Below, piece after piece: positions 8,461-16,006 of a stretch of DNA of 27,081 nt; positions within the stretch are counted from its first letter, which is position 1; every line of letters starts with the position of its first letter. A program made the translations under genes and the position numbers. Source of the stretch: JBAXHO01 sp037138855 (lineage in GTDB: Bacteria; Patescibacteriota; Dojkabacteria; B142; OLB20); NCBI GenBank assembly GCA_037138855.1, contig JBAXHO010000021.1:1-27081 (forward strand), given 5' to 3'. The notes under the pieces were generated by a model, which saw only the letters and a list, made by a program, of their open reading frames with translations, had not been told where the DNA came from and searched no databases.

Positions 8461-10992
8461 ATGTACGAATTTCAAAACCTTTGGGAATTATTTTCTAGAA
8501 GCTCAAATACTTATCAACAAAAGCTCCTGCAAACTTATCGGTATGGTTTGGCTCTCAAAAAGGAATCGTATACTGATGTATTTGAAAGAATCCTAAGGCT
8601 AAGTCAATATTTTGAAAGTCTTAAAATTTCTCCACAAAGTAAAATTATTTTTTATATACCTACAACTCAGAACTGGACCTATTATTTTTTTACTTGTATG
8701 CGATTTAATCTGGTTGTGATTCCGATTGACTTGGATAGCTCACAGGCCATGATCGATCAAATTATCTCCGAAACCAAACCCCAATTAATTATTGAAACGA
8801 AATCAAATCCATTAATTTATTCAAAAAAATTTAGTGTCCAAAAAATAATTGTTGAGAATGTAAATTTTTCAAAATATCAATCAATTTCAGATCCAGTTTT
8901 GCCTTTTATCAAAGCTACTGACCTGGCAGAAATTATTTATACCTCTGGAACTACAGGTAAACCCAAAGGTGTAATGCTGACACATCAAAATATTGTCACA
9001 AATTTGAAAAATACTTTACAGGTTTTTCCTATTGAACCTGGGATCAACATGTTAGAAATACTACCTTTATCACACCTTTATGCCCAGATGATTACTTTTG
9101 GTATTTTAACAATTGGTGGCAGTATCAATTTTATTACTGAAATCAATGGTGAAACTATCAGATTAGCTTTAAAAACTAGAAAAATTAATGCCTTGCCTGT
9201 AGTACCCTTAGTCTTAATAAAAATTAAAAATGGTATTGAAGCCCGCTTTGCTGCCCAAAAACTCACAAAACTTTTACAAGGAATGCAAATTTTGGCTGAA
9301 AAAATAAAAATTGAAAAATTACAAAGAATTCTTTTTTATCCGATTCTCAAAGAACTGGGTGGTGCTTTAAAAATTGTAATTATTGGAGGTGCCAGCGTCC
9401 CTCCGTATGTATATCAATGGTGGGCCAATCTAGGTGTGAGACTTTACAAAGGCTATGGTGCAACTGAAACCGGTCCAGTTATCTCATTTGAAGACAATCA
9501 AGATCGGGATGCCTATAGTGTCGGACGGCCTCTCAATAATCAGGAATGTAAAATTGAAAATGGCGAAATTTTGACAAAAGGACTTCATGTTTCACCTGGA
9601 TATTTTAAAAACCCGGAAAAAACAAAGGAGGTTTTCACTGCCGATGGCTGGTATCATACAGGTGATCTGGGCTACATTCAGGCTGGCAAGCTATATGTCC
9701 AGGGCAGGAAAAAAGATATGATAGTCCGGGCCAATGGTATGAATGTCTTTCCTCAGGACATCGAAATTATCCTCAATAAGATGCAGGGAATTGAAGACAG
9801 TTGCATAGTTGGAATCAACGATAGTGAAGAAGGTGAGCAAATCTGGGCAGTATTGCTCACGAAATTGCCTCTGCCACAAATTACTACACTGATCAACGAA
9901 GTAAATAAAAAACTCAGTATCTATCAGCAAATCAATCAATATTGGCAATGGCCGGAACCTGATTTTCCTAGAACACATACTAAGAAAATCAAAACTCTTC
10001 AAGTAAAAGAACAGATTACAAAGCATATTCAAACAAAAATCTCTTCTGAAATAAAAATAAAAGCTAAATCAAAAAAAATCAATTTACAAATGCAACTCAA
10101 AGAAATTTTATTACGAATTGCTCGTAGACCAGATCAAAAAATTAGTATGACCACCAAGATATTGACAGAACTTGATATTGATTCACTTGATCGGGCTGAG
10201 CTTTGTGCAGCAATTAACGCTGAAATTCATAAAGATATCCCTGAAAGTAAAATTGATTTTAATACTACTTTTGCTGAATTACTTGAGTTAGTCATACAAG
10301 CAGATGAAATAAAAAAAAATCAAAAAATTATTGCACCAGATAAAGTTCTCAGTGGTCCGATTGGAATTTTAATCAGAGAAATAATTATTCGCCCTTTAGT
10401 TTTATTAATTATCTGGCCTTTCTTTCGCTTAAAATTCAACGGTAAATTACCTGCTGATCCCAACAAGCAATATATTTTAATTGCCAATCATCATTCCCGT
10501 GTTGATACAATTTTTATGTTTCTGCTACCTTTCTGGCTACGAAAAAAAATTGTGATAATTGCAAATGAAGATTTTAATCATGGCTTTGCAAATCATATCA
10601 GAGTGATCCTTATGAAATTATTTGTGAATGTCATTGTCGTCGGTAGTAATAATAGTGCCCATTCTACTTTACAAACTTTAGCGCAATATTTAAACAATGG
10701 CTTTAGTTTATTACAATTTCCTCAAGGCCATCGCACTAATCCTACGATTGAACAGTCAATAAAATTTCAACGCGGTATTGCCAATATTGTGAAAGATTTC
10801 CAATATCCAGTTTATGCTTTAAAAATTAAAGGCTTAGAAGCAATGAAAGACCAGATAATTTCCGGTTGGCGTAAACGCGTATCAATTCATGTTTCAGAAA
10901 TAATACTAACGAACTTTCAGGATGAAAAAATGATTTTGCAGAAGCTGGAAGCAGAGTTTAATAAAGAGGAGACGGTGGTTGGTGACCGGTGA
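8461..10992 (+). CDS. Trimodular AMP-dependent acyl ligase - ACP - PlsC-type acyltransferase
   Basis: One 843-residue polypeptide with three domains. Residues about 1-520 form an adenylating fatty-acyl ligase: P-loop YTSGTTGKPKG at about 160-170, YGATETGP at about 332, WYHTGDLG at about 397 and the hinge GRKKDMIVRANG at about 414. Residues about 540-620 form an acyl carrier protein with LDIDSLD; Ser575 is the phosphopantetheine site. Residues about 630-843 form a PlsC-like acyltransferase with HHSRVD (H677-x4-D682) and FPQGHRT (753-759), after a hydrophobic stretch (VLLIIWPFFRL) that may hold it to the membrane. It resembles Aas (2-acylglycerophosphoethanolamine acyltransferase/acyl-ACP synthetase) plus a built-in ACP, with the ligase first. 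Inferred job: activate exogenous fatty acid, load its own ACP and acylate a lysophospholipid. Block III has Gln755 where Glu is usual. Confidence 0.9.
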   Translation: MYEFQNLWELFSRSSNTYQQKLLQTYRYGLALKKESYTDVFERILRLSQYFESLKISPQSKIIFYIPTTQNWTYYFFTCMRFNLVVIPIDLDSSQAMIDQIISETKPQLIIETKSNPLIYSKKFSVQKIIVENVNFSKYQSISDPVLPFIKATDLAEIIYTSGTTGKPKGVMLTHQNIVTNLKNTLQVFPIEPGINMLEILPLSHLYAQMITFGILTIGGSINFITEINGETIRLALKTRKINALPVVPLVLIKIKNGIEARFAAQKLTKLLQGMQILAEKIKIEKLQRILFYPILKELGGALKIVIIGGASVPPYVYQWWANLGVRLYKGYGATETGPVISFEDNQDRDAYSVGRPLNNQECKIENGEILTKGLHVSPGYFKNPEKTKEVFTADGWYHTGDLGYIQAGKLYVQGRKKDMIVRANGMNVFPQDIEIILNKMQGIEDSCIVGINDSEEGEQIWAVLLTKLPLPQITTLINEVNKKLSIYQQINQYWQWPEPDFPRTHTKKIKTLQVKEQITKHIQTKISSEIKIKAKSKKINLQMQLKEILLRIARRPDQKISMTTKILTELDIDSLDRAELCAAINAEIHKDIPESKIDFNTTFAELLELVIQADEIKKNQKIIAPDKVLSGPIGILIREIIIRPLVLLIIWPFFRLKFNGKLPADPNKQYILIANHHSRVDTIFMFLLPFWLRKKIVIIANEDFNHGFANHIRVILMKLFVNVIVVGSNNSAHSTLQTLAQYLNNGFSLLQFPQGHRTNPTIEQSIKFQRGIANIVKDFQYPVYALKIKGLEAMKDQIISGWRKRVSIHVSEIILTNFQDEKMILQKLEAEFNKEETVVGDR

Positions 10993-11047
10993 CCGGTTAT
11001 CGGGATTCCGATGCTGTTTTTCGAAATATAAATCTCTTTTCCAACTC

Positions 11048-11067
11048 GGTTTGCAGATCTGCAAACC
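11048..11067. repeat. Perfect 20-bp palindrome downstream of the acyl-ligase fusion
   Basis: GGTTTGCAGATCTGCAAACC is its own reverse complement. It could form an 8-bp stem with a GATC loop. It lies 56 bp after the stop of the fusion gene, and a T-rich stretch (TTTTAATTTTTTTATT) follows about 20 bp later rather than immediately, so it is a poor intrinsic terminator. It may be a protein-binding site or a mobile short palindrome. The surrounding 10993-11238 gap contains no gene; it also has a GGTGACC/GGTGACC doublet at its left end. Confidence 0.7.
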
Positions 11068-11125
11068 CTACAATTTTCGATTTTAATTTTTTTATTCTTT
11101 TAATTTATAAATTGTAATTTCTACC

Positions 11126-11179
11126 AGATACTAGATACCAGCTACCAGATATTTTTTCTACGTGATACGTGATACTTTC
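11126..11179 (+). repeat. GATACTT-family heptamer repeat block upstream of typA
   Basis: AGATACT, AGATACC, AGCTACC, AGATATT are contiguous at 11126-11153, then TACGTGA twice and TACTTTC at 11159-11179. The first 26 bp are identical to 8051-8076. The arrangement (a mixed AGATACY group, a short gap, then a TACTTGA/TACGTGA group) is the same as upstream of acpS. Confidence 0.8.
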
Positions 11180-11256
11180 TTCTATCTTTTATCTTCTAAT
11201 TTTATCTTCAACTCGACATTCGCTATTCATGCCTCGCCATGTTACAATTACAAGCT

Positions 11257-13164
11257 ATGAATAAACAATTTGACACAGCCAAGATCCGTAATATTGCTAT
11301 TATCGCCCATGTCGATCATGGTAAAACTACTCTTGTCGACGCTTTTCTAAAACAGGCTCATTTATTCCGTGAAAATCAACAGGAAATGCAGCAGGAACAG
11401 ATTTTGGATTCCGGTGAACTGGAGCGTGAAAAAGGAATTACTATCAAAGCTAAAAATGTTTCAATTTATTATAAAGATTATAAAATCAATATTATTGATA
11501 CACCAGGGCATGCTGATTTCGGCGGAGAAGTAGAACGAACACTCAATATGGCTGATGGCTGCTTATTGATAGTAGATGCTCAAGAAGGTCCGATGCCCCA
11601 AACAGAATTTGTTTTAAAAAAAGCTTTGGAATTAAAATTAAAACCCATTGTTGTAATTAATAAAATTGATAAAAAATTTGCTAATGTCACAAAAGTGGTG
11701 GATCGATTAGCTGATTTATTTTTAAAATTAGCTACTACTGAAGATCAGCTCGATTATCCTCTTTTTTATGCTATTGCCCGAGAAGGAAAAGTTTTTGAAA
11801 AAATGCCGGAAGGAAATTTGACACAAGCTAATAGTACAACAGGAAACATAGAAATCCTTTTAGAAAAAATCATCTCTTATGTCCCTGCTCCAGTTGGTGA
11901 TGTAAATGCTCCTTTTCAAATGCAAATCAATGCCTTATTTTACGATCCGCATTTAGGCAGATATCTAATTGGTAGAGTACGTAGAGGTAAAGTAAAAGTT
12001 GGTGATAATGTGATAATTCTTGATGGTATTGATGAAAAAGCAAAACCAGTGCAAGGAAAAATTAAAAAGCTCATGGTACGTGAAGGTTTAGATTTTATTG
12101 AAGTAGAAAGCGTCACAGCTGGAGATATTGGTGCAATTGTCGGAGTAGAATCCATGGCTATTGGTGGTACCATTTGCAGCCCAGATCATCCTGAAAGACT
12201 TCCTATGTTACAAATTTCACCACCGGCAGTCAAAATCAAATTCGAAGCAAATACTTCTCCTTTTATGGGTCGTGAAGGCAAATTTGTCACTGCTACACAA
12301 GTCGATGATCGAATCGAACAGGAAAAAACCCAAAATATCAGCTTGCAAATTACTAAAGTGGATGGCGGTGGATATTATGTAGCAGGACGTGGAGAGCTAC
12401 AATTATCAATTTTAATTGAAACTCTGCGTCGCGAAGGATATGAATTCCAAATTCGTAAGCCTGAAATTGTTTACCAGATAATTAACGATGTAAAATGCGA
12501 ACCAAAAGAAGAATTGATTATTGATACTAATGAATCATATATTGGTGCCATTACTGAAGCTTTGAATAAACGTAAAGCAGAATTAATAAATATGGAAACT
12601 GAAAATGGTCAAACTAGAATCACCTATACAATTCTCACTAGAAATTTATTTGGATTACGTAGCCAGCTTCTTACAGCCACTAAAGGAAATGTAGTCTTAA
12701 ATAATTACATTTTAGAATATGTACCAGTTGTTAATCAGCCTGATCTTTTTCGTAAAGGTGTATTAATTTCTTCTGATAGTGGTGTAGCTATGGGATATTC
12801 TTTAAATACAGTACAAGAAAGAGGTGAACTATTAATTTCAGGTGGTACTGAAGTGTATGAAGGAATGATAATTGGGATTAATAAATATGAGACTGATATG
12901 ACAGTAAATATTATCAAAGCCAGACAAAAATCAGGATTTCGAATCAAACATGATGAAATTACCCAAACAAGTTTACGTCCAGTAGCACCTTTGAGTCTTG
13001 AAGATGCCCTAGTTTTTATAGCCAAAGATGAACTTCTGGAAGTCACCCCAAAAAATTTACGTTTACGAAAAATTTTCCTCAAAGAGACCGAACGAGTCTG
13101 GTCAAAACGAAAGAAGCTCAGTGCATTTGCTCTCGAACAAATGGAAAAAGCTGGGTTGAATTAA
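11257..13164 (+). CDS. typA: Translational GTPase TypA/BipA
   Basis: A ribosome-associated GTPase of the elongation-factor family, linked in other bacteria to 50S assembly and stress growth. The frame opens at 11239; the Met at 11257 fits the family better because conserved residues (KIRNIAIIAHVDHGKTT) follow closely. Counted from 11239: P-loop AHVDHGKT 23-30, REKGIT 63-68, DTPGH 87-91, NKID 141-144. Domain II, the EF-G-like domains and the BipA C-terminal domain follow in order, ending in a typical basic tail. Length of about 635 is slightly above the usual 605-615. It follows the heptamer-repeat block and is convergent with the small gene at 13168, with 3 bp between stops. Confidence 0.96.
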   Translation: MNKQFDTAKIRNIAIIAHVDHGKTTLVDAFLKQAHLFRENQQEMQQEQILDSGELEREKGITIKAKNVSIYYKDYKINIIDTPGHADFGGEVERTLNMADGCLLIVDAQEGPMPQTEFVLKKALELKLKPIVVINKIDKKFANVTKVVDRLADLFLKLATTEDQLDYPLFYAIAREGKVFEKMPEGNLTQANSTTGNIEILLEKIISYVPAPVGDVNAPFQMQINALFYDPHLGRYLIGRVRRGKVKVGDNVIILDGIDEKAKPVQGKIKKLMVREGLDFIEVESVTAGDIGAIVGVESMAIGGTICSPDHPERLPMLQISPPAVKIKFEANTSPFMGREGKFVTATQVDDRIEQEKTQNISLQITKVDGGGYYVAGRGELQLSILIETLRREGYEFQIRKPEIVYQIINDVKCEPKEELIIDTNESYIGAITEALNKRKAELINMETENGQTRITYTILTRNLFGLRSQLLTATKGNVVLNNYILEYVPVVNQPDLFRKGVLISSDSGVAMGYSLNTVQERGELLISGGTEVYEGMIIGINKYETDMTVNIIKARQKSGFRIKHDEITQTSLRPVAPLSLEDALVFIAKDELLEVTPKNLRLRKIFLKETERVWSKRKKLSAFALEQMEKAGLN

Positions 13165-13167
13165 ATT

Positions 13168-13536
13168 CTAAAAATTTTGCTTTTTAGCAAATAATTCTGC
13201 TAGCACCTGATGCTCAGAAAATCCTTCTTTAATATAATCAGTTAAACGATTTGGTGAGTAAGAAATATGCTGCAATAACTGCATATGATAATCAATATTA
13301 TTGGCAATCCCGGAAATATTAATTTCAATAATAAGCTTGTTTTTAAGGATAAATAAAAGTAGAGCTTCAATAATACTAACTGTATAAATTAGTATCGTTT
13401 TTCTAAAACTACTCAATACATTTGGGGAATTATAACGATCATCATTTTGGATAGTGGTTAGGTTCAATATATGCTCAAATGCGATGTCAATATTTGTTCT
13501 TAAAATCTTATCTTTTACAAAAGAAAAATTGCTCAT
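13168..13536 (-). CDS. Unknown 122-residue protein, second gene of a coupled small pair
   Basis: The protein is predicted mainly alpha-helical, with a central hydrophobic stretch SSFRKTILIYTVSIIEALLLFILK (split here as SSFRKTILIYTVS and IIEALLLFILK). That pattern resembles the amphipathic core helix of HEPN-like proteins (R..xxIxxxSxxEAxL), but I see no clear R-x4-6-H catalytic motif, so this is only a hint. Its ATG overlaps the TGA of the upstream 60-residue gene (ATGA at 13533-13536), so the two are translated together. The layout (small basic protein first, larger helical protein second) resembles toxin-antitoxin pairs. No family is recognised with confidence. Confidence 0.6.
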   Translation of the reverse strand: MSNFSFVKDKILRTNIDIAFEHILNLTTIQNDDRYNSPNVLSSFRKTILIYTVSIIEALLLFILKNKLIIEINISGIANNIDYHMQLLQHISYSPNRLTDYIKEGFSEHQVLAELFAKKQNF

Positions 13537-13715
13537 CGAGTTTTCAACATCGCTGCTAGAGACGGGTATCCTTTCCTCTTTAAATAATTTCCTAATTTCA
13601 TATCCGATCTCACGCCTAGATTTACCTTATACTCCCTTTCAATTGATGAAATTTTTGTATCACTTCTTTTTGTGACAAATTGTCTTTTTATTGTAGTTTG
13701 TTTTTTATTTTTCAT
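13533..13715 (-). CDS. Small basic 60-residue protein, first gene of a coupled pair
   Basis: This protein is very rich in Lys and Arg in its first half (MKNKKQTTIKRQFVTKRSD) and ends with a more structured segment containing RSDMKLGNYLKRKGYPSL. It is short enough to be a DNA-binding or antitoxin-like partner of the 122-residue protein whose start overlaps its stop. No family can be named. The 79-bp gap on its far side (13716-13794) has no gene. Confidence 0.5.
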   Translation of the reverse strand: MKNKKQTTIKRQFVTKRSDTKISSIEREYKVNLGVRSDMKLGNYLKRKGYPSLAAMLKTR

Positions 13716-13794
13716 AATAATATACTAACACAAACTTTTAAAAAATTTCTTGAAATTCCGAATTTTAAATTTTAATATTCCCCCTGCCTGCGCC

Positions 13795-14652
13795 TTATCC
13801 AGCTCCATCTTCGAGTAGATGCCTTTGTGATAGACTTTGATAATGTTTTTCTTTTAAAAAATTATGTTTAGAAATAACTGACTTTTTGAGTTCCTTTTCA
13901 GTTTCCTTAAGGGCATTTCCAGCTACTTTGCCACCACGTCGAGCTACTTTTTTGTGTTTTGACATTTGAGTGGGTTTTTCGATTTGAGATATTTCAGTAG
14001 TTACTTTTTCGCCAAGCATTGTAAAAATTAATTCTAAATCATTCATATGATCACGTAAGTTAATTTTAGAATTTTTTGGTAAATTTTTGAAATCTTTATA
14101 TTGATTAGGTGTTAAACCATATGTAGCCTTAGAAATTTCAGCTGTAAGAATTGAATAATCTCTTTTTTCTTTAATTCCGCGAGCATTCCACTCATCTGTT
14201 AAGGCTTGTCTAATTGCTATACCTCTCAATCTTTTATCAATCCAGCTCTTAGGATAGCCTTTATCTTCATACAGTTTTTTCATTCTTTCTTGAGCTAGTT
14301 CAGGATTTTCAATTTCATCAATACGTTCATTACCAACCTTGGCCAGCCACCTTTTAAAAGGTTCTGCTTTTGGAGAAGGAATAGTTTGTAAAATTCTAAA
14401 TATACTTTCAGTATTTGCACAATCAGAGATATATTTCTTACCGTCTGTTGCCTCAAGTTTCAGTCCGTGACATTTTGTCACGACCTCACTACCTTCGATC
14501 AATAGTCTTTGTTTTAACTTTCTCCAATATGCACCAGCATCCTTGCTATCAGTAATCGCTCTACAGATATCGACCACAGAAAACCACCATTCTTCCTGAT
14601 ACCATAGTCTCCTAATATTATTATTATTGAAAACGATTATTTTATTTTCCAT
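13795..14652 (-). CDS. BRO-N / DinD-like protein (phage antirepressor family)
   Basis: This 285-residue protein opens with a BRO-N domain (about 5-110): IRRLWYQEEWWFSVVDICRA, then YWRKLKQRL and a SIFRILQTIPSPKAEPFKRWLA segment. The middle (about 150-225) matches the DNA-damage-inducible protein D group: RQALTDEWNARGIKEKRDYSILTAEI (read as RQALTDEWNARG then DYSILTAEIS), TYGLTPNQYKDFK and NLRDHMNDLELIFTMLGE. The C-terminal tail is basic. DinD in E. coli inhibits RecA activity; BRO-N proteins in phages act as antirepressors. Which role applies here is unknown. I found no LexA-like box upstream. It lies between the small coupled pair and RhuM, in an accessory islet. Confidence 0.85.
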   Translation of the reverse strand: MENKIIVFNNNNIRRLWYQEEWWFSVVDICRAITDSKDAGAYWRKLKQRLLIEGSEVVTKCHGLKLEATDGKKYISDCANTESIFRILQTIPSPKAEPFKRWLAKVGNERIDEIENPELAQERMKKLYEDKGYPKSWIDKRLRGIAIRQALTDEWNARGIKEKRDYSILTAEISKATYGLTPNQYKDFKNLPKNSKINLRDHMNDLELIFTMLGEKVTTEISQIEKPTQMSKHKKVARRGGKVAGNALKETEKELKKSVISKHNFLKEKHYQSLSQRHLLEDGAG

Positions 14653-14755
14653 ATTTATTTTTTAATTTCATAAAATATAATAGCAGGATAATTTCAGAAA
14701 ACATTGTCATGCAATACAAATTACGACATTATTTGTAGAATCTTTTGAAGCTAAT

Positions 14756-14872
14756 TTACGATTTTCTTCTTCTTATATAGTCCTTGAATTTTGACATATC
14801 AGTCAGAGAAATATAATCTTCATTATCATACTTTACAACTTCAATTTTGAGATTGTTTAATAATATTTTCAT
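14756..14872 (-). pseudogene. KilA-N domain N-terminal remnant
   Basis: A 38-codon frame (ATG at 14870-14872, TAA at 14756-14758) overlaps the 3' end of the rhuM-like gene in another frame. Its product contains KIEVVKYDNEDYISLTDMSK followed by FKDYIRRRKS. The D-N-E-D-Y-I-S-L-T-D-[MI]-[AS]-[KR] pattern is the opening of KilA-N domains in phage antirepressors, which normally continue for about 80 more residues with NWLRNR and FLGLWE motifs. Those are absent, so this is a truncated gene. The remaining non-coding stretch to the BRO gene (14653-14755) shows nothing else recognisable. Confidence 0.6.
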
Positions 14873-15479
14873 CAAAATCAGAAATATACTCTTGATCTTG
14901 AATTATTCTAAATTTCTCAAATTCACTTAAGGCGAAAGCTTTATCATAATCCATACTTGTCGCATAAATATCAGTGACTTTTTGATAAAATCTCCGCTCA
15001 CTTAAACGGATTTCTCTAATCTCCTGTAATAATCGCTCATAATAATCTTCACCTAGATATGTACCGTTTTCTAGTCTTTTCTTATCAAGCACATAACCTT
15101 GAATTGCGAATGTACGTAGAACAGTTGTCGCCCATCTTCTGAACTCAGTAGCTCTTTTTGAATTAACTTTGTATCCTACTGAGATGATTGCATCGAGATT
15201 GTAATGCTTAGTTTGATAACTTTTACCATCTGATGCAGTTATCCGGAAAATCCGGATAACTACATCTTCTAATAATTCATTATTTGTAAAAATATTTTTT
15301 AAATGTTCATTGATAGTTCTAACATCTACCCCAAACAGTTCTGCAATCATCTTTTGAGATAACCAGACATTTTCATCTTGAAATCTGACTTCGATACCAT
15401 CAGCCCTACTATCAGTTGTGAACATTAAAAATTCCGCAGTACTATTTCTTATCATTAATTTGTTATTTTGCTTTTTCAT
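14841..15479 (-). CDS. RhuM family protein, probably internally deleted
   Basis: The N-terminal part is a standard RhuM (virulence-associated) family domain: VRFQDENVWLSQKMIAELFG (wHTH-like), VRTINEHLKNIF, TASDGKSYQTKHYNLDAIIS, VGYKVNSKRATEFRRWA, then GEDYYERLLQEIREIRLSER and FYQKVTDIYATSMDYD. In full-length relatives about 110-130 further residues (TKEFF, TAAEII, MGLTTWK motifs) follow before the C-terminal EKFRVIQD-YISDFD signature. Here SEFEKFRIIQDQEYISDFDE follows almost immediately (about residue 182), giving 212 instead of about 330 residues. The frame is preserved. Function in the family is poorly known; members are common on mobile elements and near restriction systems. Confidence 0.85.
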   Translation of the reverse strand: MKKQNNKLMIRNSTAEFLMFTTDSRADGIEVRFQDENVWLSQKMIAELFGVDVRTINEHLKNIFTNNELLEDVVIRIFRITASDGKSYQTKHYNLDAIISVGYKVNSKRATEFRRWATTVLRTFAIQGYVLDKKRLENGTYLGEDYYERLLQEIREIRLSERRFYQKVTDIYATSMDYDKAFALSEFEKFRIIQDQEYISDFDENIIKQSQN

Positions 15480-15520
15480 TATTTTGTTTGTCAGATAACT
15501 TGGTAATTGTTAATTATTCT

Positions 15521-15543
15521 TACAATAATTTTAACTTATTGTA
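15521..15543 (-). promoter_or_regulatory. Inverted repeat overlapping the probable rhuM promoter
   Basis: Plus-strand TACAATAA and TTATTGTA are a perfect 8-bp inverted repeat with a 7-bp spacer (TTTTAAC). On the minus strand a TTGTTT/16 bp/TAAAAT promoter-like pair overlaps it, with the -10 inside the spacer. The dyad lies about 42 bp upstream of the rhuM-like ATG, which fits an operator. The rest of the 15480-15622 gap is AT-rich, with no gene. Confidence 0.4.
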
Positions 15544-15622
15544 AATTTGAAACAAAACTTATTAAAACTAATATTTTAATTATATTACAGAATTCTTAAA
15601 AATTTCTTAAATTGGAAAGTTT

Positions 15623-15979
15623 TTAGAAAATACTTTTATCAACATTTCCTGGTTTGGTGCCAACTACAATCCAGGCAAAAGTGTCTTCACCACTACGTAA
15701 CACACGGTACTTTTCTCCTGGCGCAATTTCAATAACCGCTGCTTCAGTTAAGTGAATTTCCTCTCCCTCCACTTCCAGATAACCTTCCCCCTGTATCGTA
15801 ATGAAATAAGTATATGATTCTAAATGACAATGTAATTTTTCATTTAAAATCGTTTTAGCTGGTAATTTTGCTTTGGAAATAGCTAAATGAATTTCTTGTG
15901 GATCACCAAAATAATAAAAATCCTGAAGATCTTCTCTAATTGGATTATCTTTTTTAAGAATTTGAGGATAAATTTTCAT
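15623..15979 (-). CDS. Single-domain cupin protein
   Basis: This 118-residue beta-barrel protein has the first cupin motif G-x5-H-x-H-x3-E represented by KLHCHLESYTY (H50, H52, E54) and GEGYLEVEGEEI. The second motif's PG is present (APGEKYRV, 87-93), but its metal-binding His is replaced by Tyr91 or absent. A metal site may therefore be incomplete. Cupins include sugar isomerases, epimerases and small-molecule sensors; the substrate cannot be inferred. It lies just downstream of a hydrolase remnant in the same direction and may once have been co-transcribed with it. Confidence 0.8.
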   Translation of the reverse strand: MKIYPQILKKDNPIREDLQDFYYFGDPQEIHLAISKAKLPAKTILNEKLHCHLESYTYFITIQGEGYLEVEGEEIHLTEAAVIEIAPGEKYRVLRSGEDTFAWIVVGTKPGNVDKSIF

Positions 15980-16006
15980 AAAATTTTTAGAATGAAATAG
16001 ATAATT

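Noticed and set aside
8051..11179. 26-bp identical direct repeats as ends of a transposon carrying acpS and the fusion gene
   Set aside because: The repeats are part of heptamer arrays, there is no transposase or terminal inverted repeat, and a third array lies outside the segment.
13795..14652. SOS control of the DinD-like gene
   Set aside because: No LexA-type box (CTGT-N8-ACAG or GAAC-N4-GTTC) is visible upstream of the start.
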